Source of the DNA: Taibaiella soli
Lineage (GTDB): Bacteria; Bacteroidota; Bacteroidia; Chitinophagales; Chitinophagaceae
Length of the DNA: 64,000 bases
Reading direction: 5' to 3'
Assembly: GCF_003236175.1 (NCBI RefSeq)
Contig: NZ_QKTW01000022.1
Location: 62,001-126,000, forward strand
The translations under genes were made by a program, and so were the position numbers. Below are positions 35,271 through 43,050 of this stretch, piece after piece (the first letter of the stretch is position 1; the number at the start of each line of letters is the position of its first letter). A model generated the notes under the pieces. The model searched no databases. It saw only the letters and a list, made by a program, of their open reading frames with translations, and was not told the DNA's origin.

Positions 35271-35690
35271 ATGTGGGTTGTTTATGCTTTACTCTCTGCG
35301 CTCTTCGCTTCTCTTACTGCAATCTTTGCCAAGATCGGGATAAAGGGTGTTGATTCTGATCTTGCTACTGCCATCAGAACGGTTGTAATCCTGATCCTTG
35401 CATGGGGGATTGCCTTTTTCAGAGGCGGTATTTCGTCGATTGGCAGTTTGTCAAAATTTAATTTGTTGTTCCTCGTTTTGTCCGGCCTGGCAACAGGACT
35501 TTCCTGGGTGTTTTATTACAAAGCTTTGCAGCTTGGCAATGTCTCTCAGGTGGCACCAATTGATAAGCTTAGTATTGCACTCACTTTAATTCTGGCTTTT
35601 GTCTTTTTAAAAGAACCACTTACGACAAAGACATTGATTGGTGCGGGGTTGATTATTTCAGGTACGCTGGTGCTTATCTGGAAGGCGTAA
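35271..35690 (+). CDS. EamA family transporter, half-size
   Basis: A 139-residue EamA/DMT protein with about five helices, one EamA repeat only. It begins MWVVYALLSALFASLTAIFA and contains VSQVAPIDKLSIALTLILAF and FLKEPLTTKTLIGAGLI. Half-size members presumably dimerise. A 128-base gap separates it from the MFS gene and includes an 18-base sequence (AATGGCAACCAGTATTTT) also present in repeat copy A. Substrate unknown. Confidence 0.8.
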   Translation: MWVVYALLSALFASLTAIFAKIGIKGVDSDLATAIRTVVILILAWGIAFFRGGISSIGSLSKFNLLFLVLSGLATGLSWVFYYKALQLGNVSQVAPIDKLSIALTLILAFVFLKEPLTTKTLIGAGLIISGTLVLIWKA

Positions 35691-35920
35691 ACAAATTACT
35701 GAAAGAGCGCATGAAAAGGAAATTTCAACTCTATATTTCCAAAAGGCATTGTTTATAAAAAGTGCCACTACTTCTTGTTACTAAATCTTCTTAAAAGGAA
35801 ATAGCCGGAGAAACCATAAATAGTTGAAGCGATTAAAATGGCGAACTTTTATTCTACTTGTACTTCTGCCTTATTAAAGGAAAGTAAAGCTATGAATATA
35901 GATATGGTGAATCCAATGGG
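35691..35920. other. AT-rich spacer before the chrA remnant
   Basis: No convincing gene. It joins the EamA gene to the chrA remnant and contains only AT-rich sequence without a recognisable terminator or promoter. Confidence 0.3.
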
Positions 35921-36033
35921 TCGGGTTATTGCAGTCGCTTGTTCGGGTGTAGCGATGAAGCTGCCCAAACTTAATAGTGCCTTTGAGTTCTTGGTGGCGC
36001 TGTATTCGGACATCTATTGTGGCTTATTTAACT
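35921..36033 (+). pseudogene. chrA: chrA 3'-end remnant
   Basis: The stretch matches the last ~35 codons of the intact chrA at 39078-40202: VIAVACSGVAMKLPKLNSAF against TIAVAGFGVAMKFPKLNSAF. The frame breaks after that (GAGTTC for GTAGTT), the TAA is lost, and the 3' UTR that follows (ACTTGAGCAAATTGAAC) is shared. No upstream chrA codons are present. I read it as a decayed copy left by a second, older island of the same family. Confidence 0.7.
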
Positions 36034-36516
36034 TGAGCAAATTGAACCATCCACCAAATAATTAACTATGAATGAATGGTTTTGTGTCAAACTTTATCTG
36101 ATTTTGCAACAAGTTGCAACAAATAGCAACAAGTATTTAGACCATTGTAGCACAGTTTGAAATTGAAAATCAGTTGTTTATTGTTTACTACAATTGCTAC
36201 AAACTAAAGTGCAGAGAAAAAGGATAGATTTGAGCGTAAAAAAAGGAAAGCAATAAAGCCTTCCTTTTTACAATTCAGCACAACGCTTATTACATCGACA
36301 TGAAATTATGTGATTTTACGAAGTCATTGATTTCCAATAAATTAGTGACGAAAAAGTTCGACAATTCCCCGCCCGGTTCCACAGGATACGAAAGCCGCTC
36401 TGAGAGCGGCTTTCGTCATTTTATTGAATTTATATATTTGATGTGAATTGACACGAAATCCAGTCTGGTAAAGGGTTTCGCGGGTTCGATTTTCCGCTTG
36501 GGTACCAGCATTTTCG
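36031..36516. repeat. Island tail module, copy 2
   Basis: Same module as at 22811 and 40201. It holds the palindrome block (36079-36222), a short terminator (around 36241-36268), the minus-strand tail with stop at 36290-36292 reading ELSNFFVTNLLEINDFVKSH, the core TTCGACAATTCCCCGCCC, a terminator with arms 36390-36400 and 36404-36414, and the unit ending GGGTACCAGCA, which copy 1 shares and copy 3 lacks. It separates the fluoride island from the chromate module. Confidence 0.75.
36290..36382 (-). pseudogene. C-terminal remnant of a minus-strand gene, tail copy 2
   Basis: About 30 codons ending at 36290-36292, with PGGELSNFF and LLEINDFVKSHNFMSM at the end. It shares most residues with copies 1 and 3, and most nucleotide differences are synonymous. 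No start is available. Confidence 0.55.
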
Positions 36517-36739
36517 CTAAAAAAATAATAGAATTAGTGTAACGGGTGAAGATGAAATAATCCGGGTCATTGAGGTGCAAACGTACCTGAAAACTTTATT
36601 TTTACCTAACATATAAGACATCCATCCTTCAGCGTAATTTAAGTTGTAGTTTAATGACCCAACTCCAAGGGCTAAGGGCGGCTGTATTTACACAACAAAA
36701 GGTCATCTGTGGAGATGCCATCGCAAATAGCTATAAAAA

Positions 36740-37540
36740 ATGCACCCTTTTCTTCAAATAAAAGATAAAAGTGACCAAGGCAAATTTTTAAAGGTTAGTC
36801 GTTTTCGGAAAGACATCCGAAAGACAGAACCGCACAAACATAATAGCTATGTAGAACTGGTTTATTTATCAGGAGGAGAAGGAACCCATACCATAGATCA
36901 TTGCTGCTATCAAGTTCAACCACCGGTCATCTTCCTTATTCGCAGGGAGCAGGTACACCATTGGGAATTGACTACTGAACCGGATGGCTTTGTCATGATA
37001 CTCAAAAAAGCATTTTTAGATCAGAGCCTGGACGGAGAACTGAAATCCTTGCTGACCCAACTAAGCAGCTTTCCTTGTTTGCTGGTAAAAGACTTTCATA
37101 GTATTGAACAGTTTTTTGAACTACTTGCCACTGAAACCAATGTCACAGTTCAGGAAGGGTTGCTGAAAGCCCTTCTTGCGAAAATTTTGGATGTGTCCGA
37201 TCCATTGAGCAATAGCAGGAACAAAGATGCTGACCTTTTTGAAGCATTCAGGGAACTTCTTAGCCAAAACGTGGGGCTTAGAAACAGTGTTGGTTATTAT
37301 GCAGAGCAATTGCATACCACCCCTCAAAATCTGAATGCGCTGTGCAGGAAGTCCCTTAACGTGTCGGCAAGTGAGCTGCTTTCAGAATATATCATTAGTG
37401 AAGCTAAGAGATTATTGCTCTACACAGGAAACTCAGTTGCCGAGGTCGCTTATTTATTGGGATTTAAAGACGCTTCCCATTTTGTAAAGTATTTTAAACG
37501 ATACACCTTAAATACACCTACTACATTCCGTAAACAGTAA
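36740..37540 (+). CDS. AraC family transcriptional regulator
   Basis: A 266-residue regulator with an N-terminal cupin-like sensing domain (SYVELVYLSGGEGTHTIDHC) and a C-terminal AraC double HTH: LRNSVGYYAEQLHTTPQNLN, then NSVAEVAYLLGFKDASHFVK and FKRYTLNTPTTFR. It is first in the chromate module and probably activates the genes behind it. The effector is unknown. A 223-base upstream region holds no clear promoter match. Confidence 0.9.
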   Translation: MHPFLQIKDKSDQGKFLKVSRFRKDIRKTEPHKHNSYVELVYLSGGEGTHTIDHCCYQVQPPVIFLIRREQVHHWELTTEPDGFVMILKKAFLDQSLDGELKSLLTQLSSFPCLLVKDFHSIEQFFELLATETNVTVQEGLLKALLAKILDVSDPLSNSRNKDADLFEAFRELLSQNVGLRNSVGYYAEQLHTTPQNLNALCRKSLNVSASELLSEYIISEAKRLLLYTGNSVAEVAYLLGFKDASHFVKYFKRYTLNTPTTFRKQ

Positions 37541-37634
37541 ATGGTACCATTCTATTTTCAAATAGACCAGAATAGTAACTGATTATTGTACGAATTTTGT
37601 CGGGTAATAAATTTCGTCCTTTAAATCTCGCAAA

Positions 37635-38126
37635 ATGAAACGGATACCTGGTGTTGTCGGAATACTATTACTGTTTACCGCGTGTAATTCGGGAACTGAC
37701 AGGCAGGAACAACTGCAAACAAGAATTGACAGCCTGCAACAACAATTGGACAATTCTTATAAACCGGGATTAGGGGAGTTTATGAGCGGGATACAGGTCC
37801 ATCATGCAAAACTATGGTTTGCCGGTACTAACAATAACTGGAAGCTGGCTGATTTTGAAATAAATGAAATTGAAGAATCGCTGGAAGCTGCGCAAAAATA
37901 CTGTGCAGACAGGCCGGAAGTTAAGTCGATACAGATGATAAGTCCGGCGATGGATAGCGTTAAGAATGCAGTCGGGCAACAAAACGCACTATTATTCAAA
38001 AGCAGTTATATCCTTCTAACTAATACCTGCAATAACTGTCACCGGGCTACGCAGCATGAGTTTAATGTGATTACAATTCCTTCTGCTCCGCCTTTTACTA
38101 ATCAAAGTTTTCAATCGGCTCGATAA
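37635..38126 (+). CDS. CxxCH lipoprotein, cytochrome-like
   Basis: A 163-residue lipoprotein with a lipobox (LLLFTACNSG) and a coiled-coil stretch (LQTRIDSLQQQLDNSY). It contains CNNCHRATQHEF near residue 136, a CxxCH heme-attachment motif. A single heme c is therefore likely, or a zinc-type site. It overlaps the DoxX start by one base and could provide or receive electrons next to a DoxX quinone-type protein; this is inference. Its family was not recognised. Confidence 0.7.
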   Translation: MKRIPGVVGILLLFTACNSGTDRQEQLQTRIDSLQQQLDNSYKPGLGEFMSGIQVHHAKLWFAGTNNNWKLADFEINEIEESLEAAQKYCADRPEVKSIQMISPAMDSVKNAVGQQNALLFKSSYILLTNTCNNCHRATQHEFNVITIPSAPPFTNQSFQSAR

Positions 38127-38554
38127 TGTTATTTCAAAAGATTATACGCAGCGATAATGCAGCAACCACAATAATTATCCGCTTGATGGTCGGTGCCGTG
38201 TTCCTTTCTGAAGGCATACAGAAGTTCTTATTTGCAGAAAAGCTGGGTGTTGGTCGATTTGCCAAAATAGGCATCCCTAATCCTGATTTTTTCGCTCCTT
38301 TTGTTGGCACGTTTGAGATCATTTGTGGTACCCTCATTTTAATCGGGCTATGCACAAGGCTCGCCGCCATTCCTTTGCTTGCGATTATGCTGGTGGCCAT
38401 TGCCACTACTAAAGCGCAACTTTTAGCTGATAATGGGTTCTGGTCTATGCTCCATGACAGCAGAACAGACTGGTCTATGCTATTGGGCTGCATCTTCCTG
38501 ATCCTAAAGGGTAGCGGTGGATATTCCCTGGATCGCAAATTAAGTCAGGTATGA
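38126..38554 (+). CDS. DoxX family membrane protein
   Basis: A 142-residue four-helix membrane protein of the DoxX family: IIRLMVGAVFLSEGIQKFLF, then FVGTFEIICGTLILIGLCTRL and GCIFLILKGSGGYSLDRKLS. DoxX proteins are linked to thiosulfate/quinone or oxidative-stress handling. It sits between a CxxCH lipoprotein and a PAP2 phosphatase, with an ATGA overlap to the latter. Confidence 0.85.
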   Translation: MLFQKIIRSDNAATTIIIRLMVGAVFLSEGIQKFLFAEKLGVGRFAKIGIPNPDFFAPFVGTFEIICGTLILIGLCTRLAAIPLLAIMLVAIATTKAQLLADNGFWSMLHDSRTDWSMLLGCIFLILKGSGGYSLDRKLSQV

Positions 38555-39099
38555 TGGTGAACCTGTATGATTATGACCTGACCTTGTTGCGATTAATCCA
38601 TCACAGCCGGATAACAGCTTTAGATATGCCCTTATACTGGCTATCCTTCGTTAATACTTTTGTAAGCATAGGCATTTTGCTTTTTCTCCTCTTCCTGTCA
38701 TTCAAAAGAAGAGCTATACTGCCCTTGTTCCTGAAAATATTAACCGTCTTCCTGATTTCCGCTTTAATGGTATGGCTGATTAAAAATATAATGTTTCGGC
38801 AGCGTCCGTTTATTACCTATACGGACATTCAGAAATTATCTGAAGCGGGCAGTGCTTCATTCCCTTCCGGTCACACCACCGAAGCCTTCGCAATGGCTTT
38901 CGCTATTTCCTTTTTAAGTGGCAGGTGGTGGTTAGTTCTTCTTGTATATACCTGGGCATTGCTTGTTGCCTACAGCCGTATTGCTTTAGGGGTACATTAC
39001 CCTTCTGATGTGCTGGGTGGCATGGTGTTGGGGACGTTCATTGCTTTCATCACATTAAAACTGACCAACAGGCTGCAATGGAAAAGAAAAATGAACTGA
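38551..39099 (+). CDS. PAP2 family membrane phosphatase
   Basis: A 182-residue PAP2 phosphatase: motif 1 KNIMFRQRPF, motif 2 ASFPSGHTTEAF, motif 3 SRIALGVHYPSDVLGG. It is paralogous to 32815-33378 in the fluoride island. Its start overlaps the DoxX stop (ATGA), and its last 22 bases overlap chrA. The recurrence of the PAP2 type in both islands suggests a shared accessory function. Confidence 0.9.
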   Translation: MMVNLYDYDLTLLRLIHHSRITALDMPLYWLSFVNTFVSIGILLFLLFLSFKRRAILPLFLKILTVFLISALMVWLIKNIMFRQRPFITYTDIQKLSEAGSASFPSGHTTEAFAMAFAISFLSGRWWLVLLVYTWALLVAYSRIALGVHYPSDVLGGMVLGTFIAFITLKLTNRLQWKRKMN

Positions 39100-40202
39100 T
39101 AGAAGTAGCGAAAGTATTCTTCCGGCTGGGTTGTATCGGTTTCGGCGGCCCTGCAGTGCACATTGCTATGATGGAAGAAGAAGTGGTGCGTAAACGTAAA
39201 TGGTTGTCGCAGGAGTATTTTTTAGACCTGGTGGGCGCTACAAACCTTATACCTGGGCCGAACTCTACAGAGATGACTATGCACTGTGGGCATGAAAGGG
39301 CAGGCTGGAAAGGATTGATTGTAGCCGGGCTTTGTTTTATCCTACCGGCAGTACTTATAACTGGTGTATTTGCCTGGGCATATCAGCAATATGGTAAGCT
39401 GCCGGAGGTAACACCATTTATTTACGGGATCAAGCCTGCTATTATTGCTGTTATCGTTTCGCTGATGATTAGCCTGGGAAAAAAGGCATTGAAGTCCTTA
39501 GTATTAGGTGTAATTGGAATTTCAGCAGCGGTGCTTGCACTAATGGGTATCAATGAAATACTGATACTGTTTGGTGGTGGCGTAGTAGGCATTTTGCTAT
39601 ATCTTTTACAGAACCGCCGGAGTACTGTAAACAGTGTCATTCCTTTTATCTTACTACAGGCAGGAGGACTTTCAGATGTAGGCTTTAACTGGAAGTTATT
39701 CTGGATATTTCTGAAAGTGGGCGCAATACTTTATGGCAGCGGCTATGTGTTGTTTGCGTTCCTGGATGCTGAACTGGTCAGTAAAGACCTGTTGAGTAAA
39801 CAGGAACTTATTGATGCAATTGCCGTTGGGCAGCTCACACCAGGCCCTGTATTTTCATCAGCAACATTTATTGGCTGGCAGATAGCTGGCCTTCCGGGGG
39901 CTATTGCAGCAACGGCAGGCATCTTCCTGCCATCTTTTCTTTTTGTAGCACTGTTGAATCCGTTGATCCCGAAACTAAGGCAGTCAAAGTTCATGTCTGT
40001 TTTCCTGGATACTGTTAATATTATATCTGTAGCCTTAATTCTTGCTGTATGTGTTGAAATGGGTAAAGCAACTATTGCAGATTGGAGGTCGGTTACTATT
40101 GCAGTCGCTGGTTTTGGTGTAGCGATGAAGTTTCCCAAACTAAATAGTGCCTTTGTAGTTCTTGGAGGTGCTGTATTAGGATATTTATTGTGGCTAATCT
40201 AA
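39078..40202 (+). CDS. chrA: ChrA chromate transporter
   Basis: A 374-residue two-domain chromate exporter. N-terminal half: FRLGCIGFGGPAVHIAMMEE and ATNLIPGPNSTEM; C-terminal half: FLKVGAILYGSGYVLFAFLD and AVGQLTPGPVFSS. The paired GFGGP/PGPN and GSGY/TPGP motifs define long-chain ChrA proteins, which pump chromate out across the inner membrane. It overlaps PAP2 by 22 bases. The remnant at 35921-36033 derives from the same gene. Confidence 0.95.
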   Translation: MEKKNELIEVAKVFFRLGCIGFGGPAVHIAMMEEEVVRKRKWLSQEYFLDLVGATNLIPGPNSTEMTMHCGHERAGWKGLIVAGLCFILPAVLITGVFAWAYQQYGKLPEVTPFIYGIKPAIIAVIVSLMISLGKKALKSLVLGVIGISAAVLALMGINEILILFGGGVVGILLYLLQNRRSTVNSVIPFILLQAGGLSDVGFNWKLFWIFLKVGAILYGSGYVLFAFLDAELVSKDLLSKQELIDAIAVGQLTPGPVFSSATFIGWQIAGLPGAIAATAGIFLPSFLFVALLNPLIPKLRQSKFMSVFLDTVNIISVALILAVCVEMGKATIADWRSVTIAVAGFGVAMKFPKLNSAFVVLGGAVLGYLLWLI

Positions 40203-40586
40203 CTTGAGCAAATTGAACAATCCACCAAGATAATTAACCATGAATGAATGGTTTTGTGTCAAACGTTATCTGATTTTGCAACAAGTTGCAACAAATAGCA
40301 ACAAGTATTTAGACCATTGTAGCACAGTTTGAAATTGAAAATCAGTTGTTTATTGTTTACTACAATTGCTACAAGCTAAAGTGCAGAGAAAAAGGATTTG
40401 AGCATAAAAAAAGGAAGGCAATAAAGCCTTCCTTTTTACAATTCAGCACAACGCTTATTACACCGACATGAAATTATGTGATTGTATGAAATCGTTGATT
40501 TCCAATAAATTATCAACAAAAAAGTTCGACAATTCCCCGCCCGGTTCCACCAGAATGTAAAAGCTCCTCAATTGAGGAGCTTTTTT
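40201..40586. repeat. Island tail module, copy 3
   Basis: Right-most copy, directly after chrA. It holds the palindrome block (40249-40396), a terminator (arms 40408-40419 and 40426-40437), the minus-strand tail with stop at 40458-40460 reading ELSNFFVDNLLEINDFIQSH, the core TTCGACAATTCCCCGCCC, then CCACCA and a different terminator (arms 40559-40571 and 40572-40584). The 100-base unit found in copies 1 and 2 is missing, so this is the outer, chromosome-side junction. Confidence 0.75.
40458..40548 (-). pseudogene. C-terminal remnant of a minus-strand gene, tail copy 3
   Basis: About 30 codons ending at 40458-40460, with PGGELSNFF and LLEINDFIQSHNFMSV. The frame continues rightward through the hairpin to near 40590 but has no start and no obvious homology there. 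It is the likely target-gene end or a shared element end. Confidence 0.5.
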
Positions 40587-40651
40587 GTTTTGATATAATT
40601 TACACAACGCTTTTATTGTACTTTTAAAACGGTTTACAATATCCTGTCTTA

Positions 40652-41674
40652 ATGTCTGCGAAAGTGCTGCGTTTGCTATTTTTCATTTCATCTACCATTT
40701 TATTGTTCGCGTGTAAACCGGAGCGGCTTTCAGTAATTAAATTAAATGGTAAGCAAGGCTGTATCAACAAGAGAGGGCATATCATTATTCCGGCTGAATG
40801 GGATTATGTTTGTTTGTCGCCAATCCGATATCGTTTAATCCCGGTCGAAAAAGATAGTATGTATGGTTATATAACAAGGAAGGGAACGATTGCTATTCCA
40901 TTGCGGTATTCAGATGCTAATAACTTTCAGGAAGGCCTGGCCGCCGTAATGATCGGTAAAAAATATGGATTTATTAATACTAAAGGACAGACTGTTATTC
41001 CATTTCTGTATGACGATATATTTGACGGGTTTTCAAACGGCCTTTGTGATTTTCAAATAAAAGATAGTTGTGGTTATATTAATCACAAAGGTGAAGTGGT
41101 GATACCTGCACAATATAGAATATGCTATCCATTCATGTCCCGCTACGGCCAAGTGATGACGTTTGATCATGAGTCAAAGCTTATCGATAAAACAGGGAAG
41201 ACATATGCTTACGAGGAAATTGGCGAATCGTACAGGCTTTGGCGACCTAGAAATTCTTACCCTGGAAGCTTTGAAGATTCAAACGGGCGGGGACGGAAAA
41301 ATCAAGCGGGAAAAATCATTGTGCCGGCAATTTATTTGACCACTTGCAATCTGCGAGAAGGAATGTATGTGGTGGAAGATAAAAATAGGAAGTGTGGTGC
41401 TTATAATGAAAAAGGGGAAATGGTGATTAGCCCTAAGTTTGATTTTCTGAATAGTTTTTACGAGGGAAAAGCGGTGTTTAAGTTGGATGGGAAATGGGGA
41501 TACGTTGACCGTAAAGGACGAATTGTAATCGCCGCGCAATTTGACGAAGCATATGATTTTCATCATGGGCGGGCCTATGTAGAAATCGATGGCAAGGTCG
41601 GGTTTATTGACCGGAAAGGTCGGCTAAAAATTAAGCCGATATTCGAACCTTGTTATTGGTCGGGCTTTTGGTAG
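40652..41674 (+). CDS. WG-repeat lipoprotein
   Basis: A 340-residue protein with a lipobox (FFISSTILLFAC, Cys21) and about seven WG-type repeats of ~40 residues (KYGFINTKGQTVIPFLYDD; CGYINHKGEVVIPAQY; KWGYVDRKGRIVIAAQFDEA; KVGFIDRKGRLKIKPIFE). WG-repeat proteins are beta-rich and common in Bacteroidota envelopes; their ligand is unknown. It is the first gene after the island tail and probably belongs to the core chromosome. Confidence 0.85.
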   Translation: MSAKVLRLLFFISSTILLFACKPERLSVIKLNGKQGCINKRGHIIIPAEWDYVCLSPIRYRLIPVEKDSMYGYITRKGTIAIPLRYSDANNFQEGLAAVMIGKKYGFINTKGQTVIPFLYDDIFDGFSNGLCDFQIKDSCGYINHKGEVVIPAQYRICYPFMSRYGQVMTFDHESKLIDKTGKTYAYEEIGESYRLWRPRNSYPGSFEDSNGRGRKNQAGKIIVPAIYLTTCNLREGMYVVEDKNRKCGAYNEKGEMVISPKFDFLNSFYEGKAVFKLDGKWGYVDRKGRIVIAAQFDEAYDFHHGRAYVEIDGKVGFIDRKGRLKIKPIFEPCYWSGFW

Positions 41675-41702
41675 CGATCGCGACGTCTTTGTTGCGTTTT
41701 AG

Positions 41703-41825
41703 TTGAGCGAAGTCTCCAAGCTTCGTTCTGTCTGATTCGGTCTCCTGACCGCAAGATGTAAGTAGCTTTTAGCCGGTCGTGAGACCGGTCACCGCTGCGA
41801 CAAAGTCCGGAGACTTTGCCGAACA
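41703..41825. repeat. Cluster of short tetraloop hairpins
   Basis: Three near-consecutive hairpins have GTC, a four-base loop and GAC: CGGTC-TCCT-GACCG (41738-41751), CCGGTC-GTGA-GACCGG (41773-41788) and AAAGTC-CGGA-GACTTT (41802-41817). A fourth, similar one (GTCAGTC-GGGA-GACTGAC) sits at 42301-42318, after the small gene. They may be REP-like elements or RNA structures. Confidence 0.5.
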
Positions 41826-41896
41826 AGGGTTTCTGAAAACCTACGTATTTTTAGGAAGAGGAGGCCATATGCTGTCGCCCTCGTAATTTTATTTCA

Positions 41897-42298
41897 ATGG
41901 AAGATAATTCAATCCAAATAACGCTGTGCTTCGAGGATGTGACCTATGACAATTTGGTAGAACAAATTGCTCCAAATATTTTTCGCATGCTCGAAAATGA
42001 TATTCTGGATGAGCGGTTAACTTATGGAACGGAGTTTGAGACGCAGACCAATGAGGAAGGTGTACATCGCATTGTCAATATTCTTAAGGAATCGGATTAC
42101 GTTGTCTATAGACTTTGGTTGTCGTCCCAAATTCCAATAGAGGCATATCGTTTAATTGGAGATGAAATTATGAAGCATGGCGGATATTGGCAGGTAGACA
42201 TGGGCAGCATTGCGTCGGCGAATTTGCCACGAGATTGTGAATTTGATCTCGACGCAGCTTTGAAAATGGTGTATGAAGCTTATGGGAAAGACAGATAG
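41897..42298 (+). CDS. Small hypothetical protein
   Basis: A 133-residue acidic protein with no signal peptide or membrane segment. The middle reads TNEEGVHRIVNILKESDYVVY and the C-terminus LDAALKMVYEAYGKD. I do not recognise the family. It is flanked on both sides by GTC-N4-GAC hairpins. Its start at 41897 follows TTATTTCA. Its role is unknown. Confidence 0.55.
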   Translation: MEDNSIQITLCFEDVTYDNLVEQIAPNIFRMLENDILDERLTYGTEFETQTNEEGVHRIVNILKESDYVVYRLWLSSQIPIEAYRLIGDEIMKHGGYWQVDMGSIASANLPRDCEFDLDAALKMVYEAYGKDR

Positions 42299-42447
42299 TC
42301 GTCAGTCGGGAGACTGACCATGTGTTGACACAGGTGGCCCTTCGGAACACCTGCGCCAGCGAAGCACAGGACAAGGGAAGCACAGGAGCGCTCCACTAAC
42401 TCCTGCGCCAGTATTATAACATAAGAACGTATCGACTTATTAACGTA

Positions 42448-43050
42448 TCAACCTTTCAACGTATCCTCCCCCAACTGCTCCATCACTTTCCGATACCCGT
42501 CAATAATCTCATCCAGTTTGCTGTTTTGTTTTTTGATATGACGTGGGCGAACGTAAAACCAGTTGAATAAAATCCATGCGCCAGTGAGGCCGTATGCGAG
42601 CAGTGCACCTGAGAAACTCATTTTGACGGCGTACTCGTACATATACAGTGCGAGTCCTGCCGAGAGTAAAATGAAATAAAGGGACAGGATCAGGGTCTGC
42701 ATTTTTTTCTGTTGTTGTTTTACCGCCATCCAATGATCAATGTATTCCGTATTAGTCTCCGCCATGTTGACGGCGCGAAACATCCCGATGCTTTGCGTCG
42801 ATGCAACGACAAATAGCAATATGGCTAACAGTATCAGCACAAGTCCGATTTTTGTAGTGATCAGTTGTGGCTGGAAGCGTATCCATACGCCAATGATAAA
42901 CGCAGCGGTAAAAATGAGCGCGATGATGCAGAGCAACATTTTTATAGTAGCGGTCTTTTTAAACTTACCTGCGGTGTGGTGCAGTGCTTCTATATCGGGC
43001 TTTGGAGCAGATTGCTGTTGCCAGAGATCTTTTAGATTATCGAAGTTCAT
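42448..43050 (-). CDS. Membrane protein downstream of ECF sigma
   Basis: A 200-residue protein with a cytoplasmic N-terminus (MNFDNLKDLWQQQSAPKPD) and several hydrophobic helices (KTATIKMLLCIIALIFTAAF; LVLILLAILLFVVAS; LILSLYFILLSAGLALY; LAYGLTGAWILFNWFY). Its start overlaps the sigma stop by 14 bases. Membrane proteins in that position often act as anti-sigma factors, although no anti-sigma motif is visible, so this is context-based. Confidence 0.65.
   Translation of the reverse strand: MNFDNLKDLWQQQSAPKPDIEALHHTAGKFKKTATIKMLLCIIALIFTAAFIIGVWIRFQPQLITTKIGLVLILLAILLFVVASTQSIGMFRAVNMAETNTEYIDHWMAVKQQQKKMQTLILSLYFILLSAGLALYMYEYAVKMSFSGALLAYGLTGAWILFNWFYVRPRHIKKQNSKLDEIIDGYRKVMEQLGEDTLKG

Noticed and set aside
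35838-36065. A 75-codon functional gene
   Set aside because: Its sequence is a broken copy of the chrA end and UTR, so it is a remnant, not a gene.
22860-40586. tRNA or tmRNA gene at the tail modules
   Set aside because: The GGTTCGA and CCACCA pieces suggest a tRNA 3' end, but no T-stem pairs and no anticodon arm or acceptor partner could be folded; I keep only the att-site idea.
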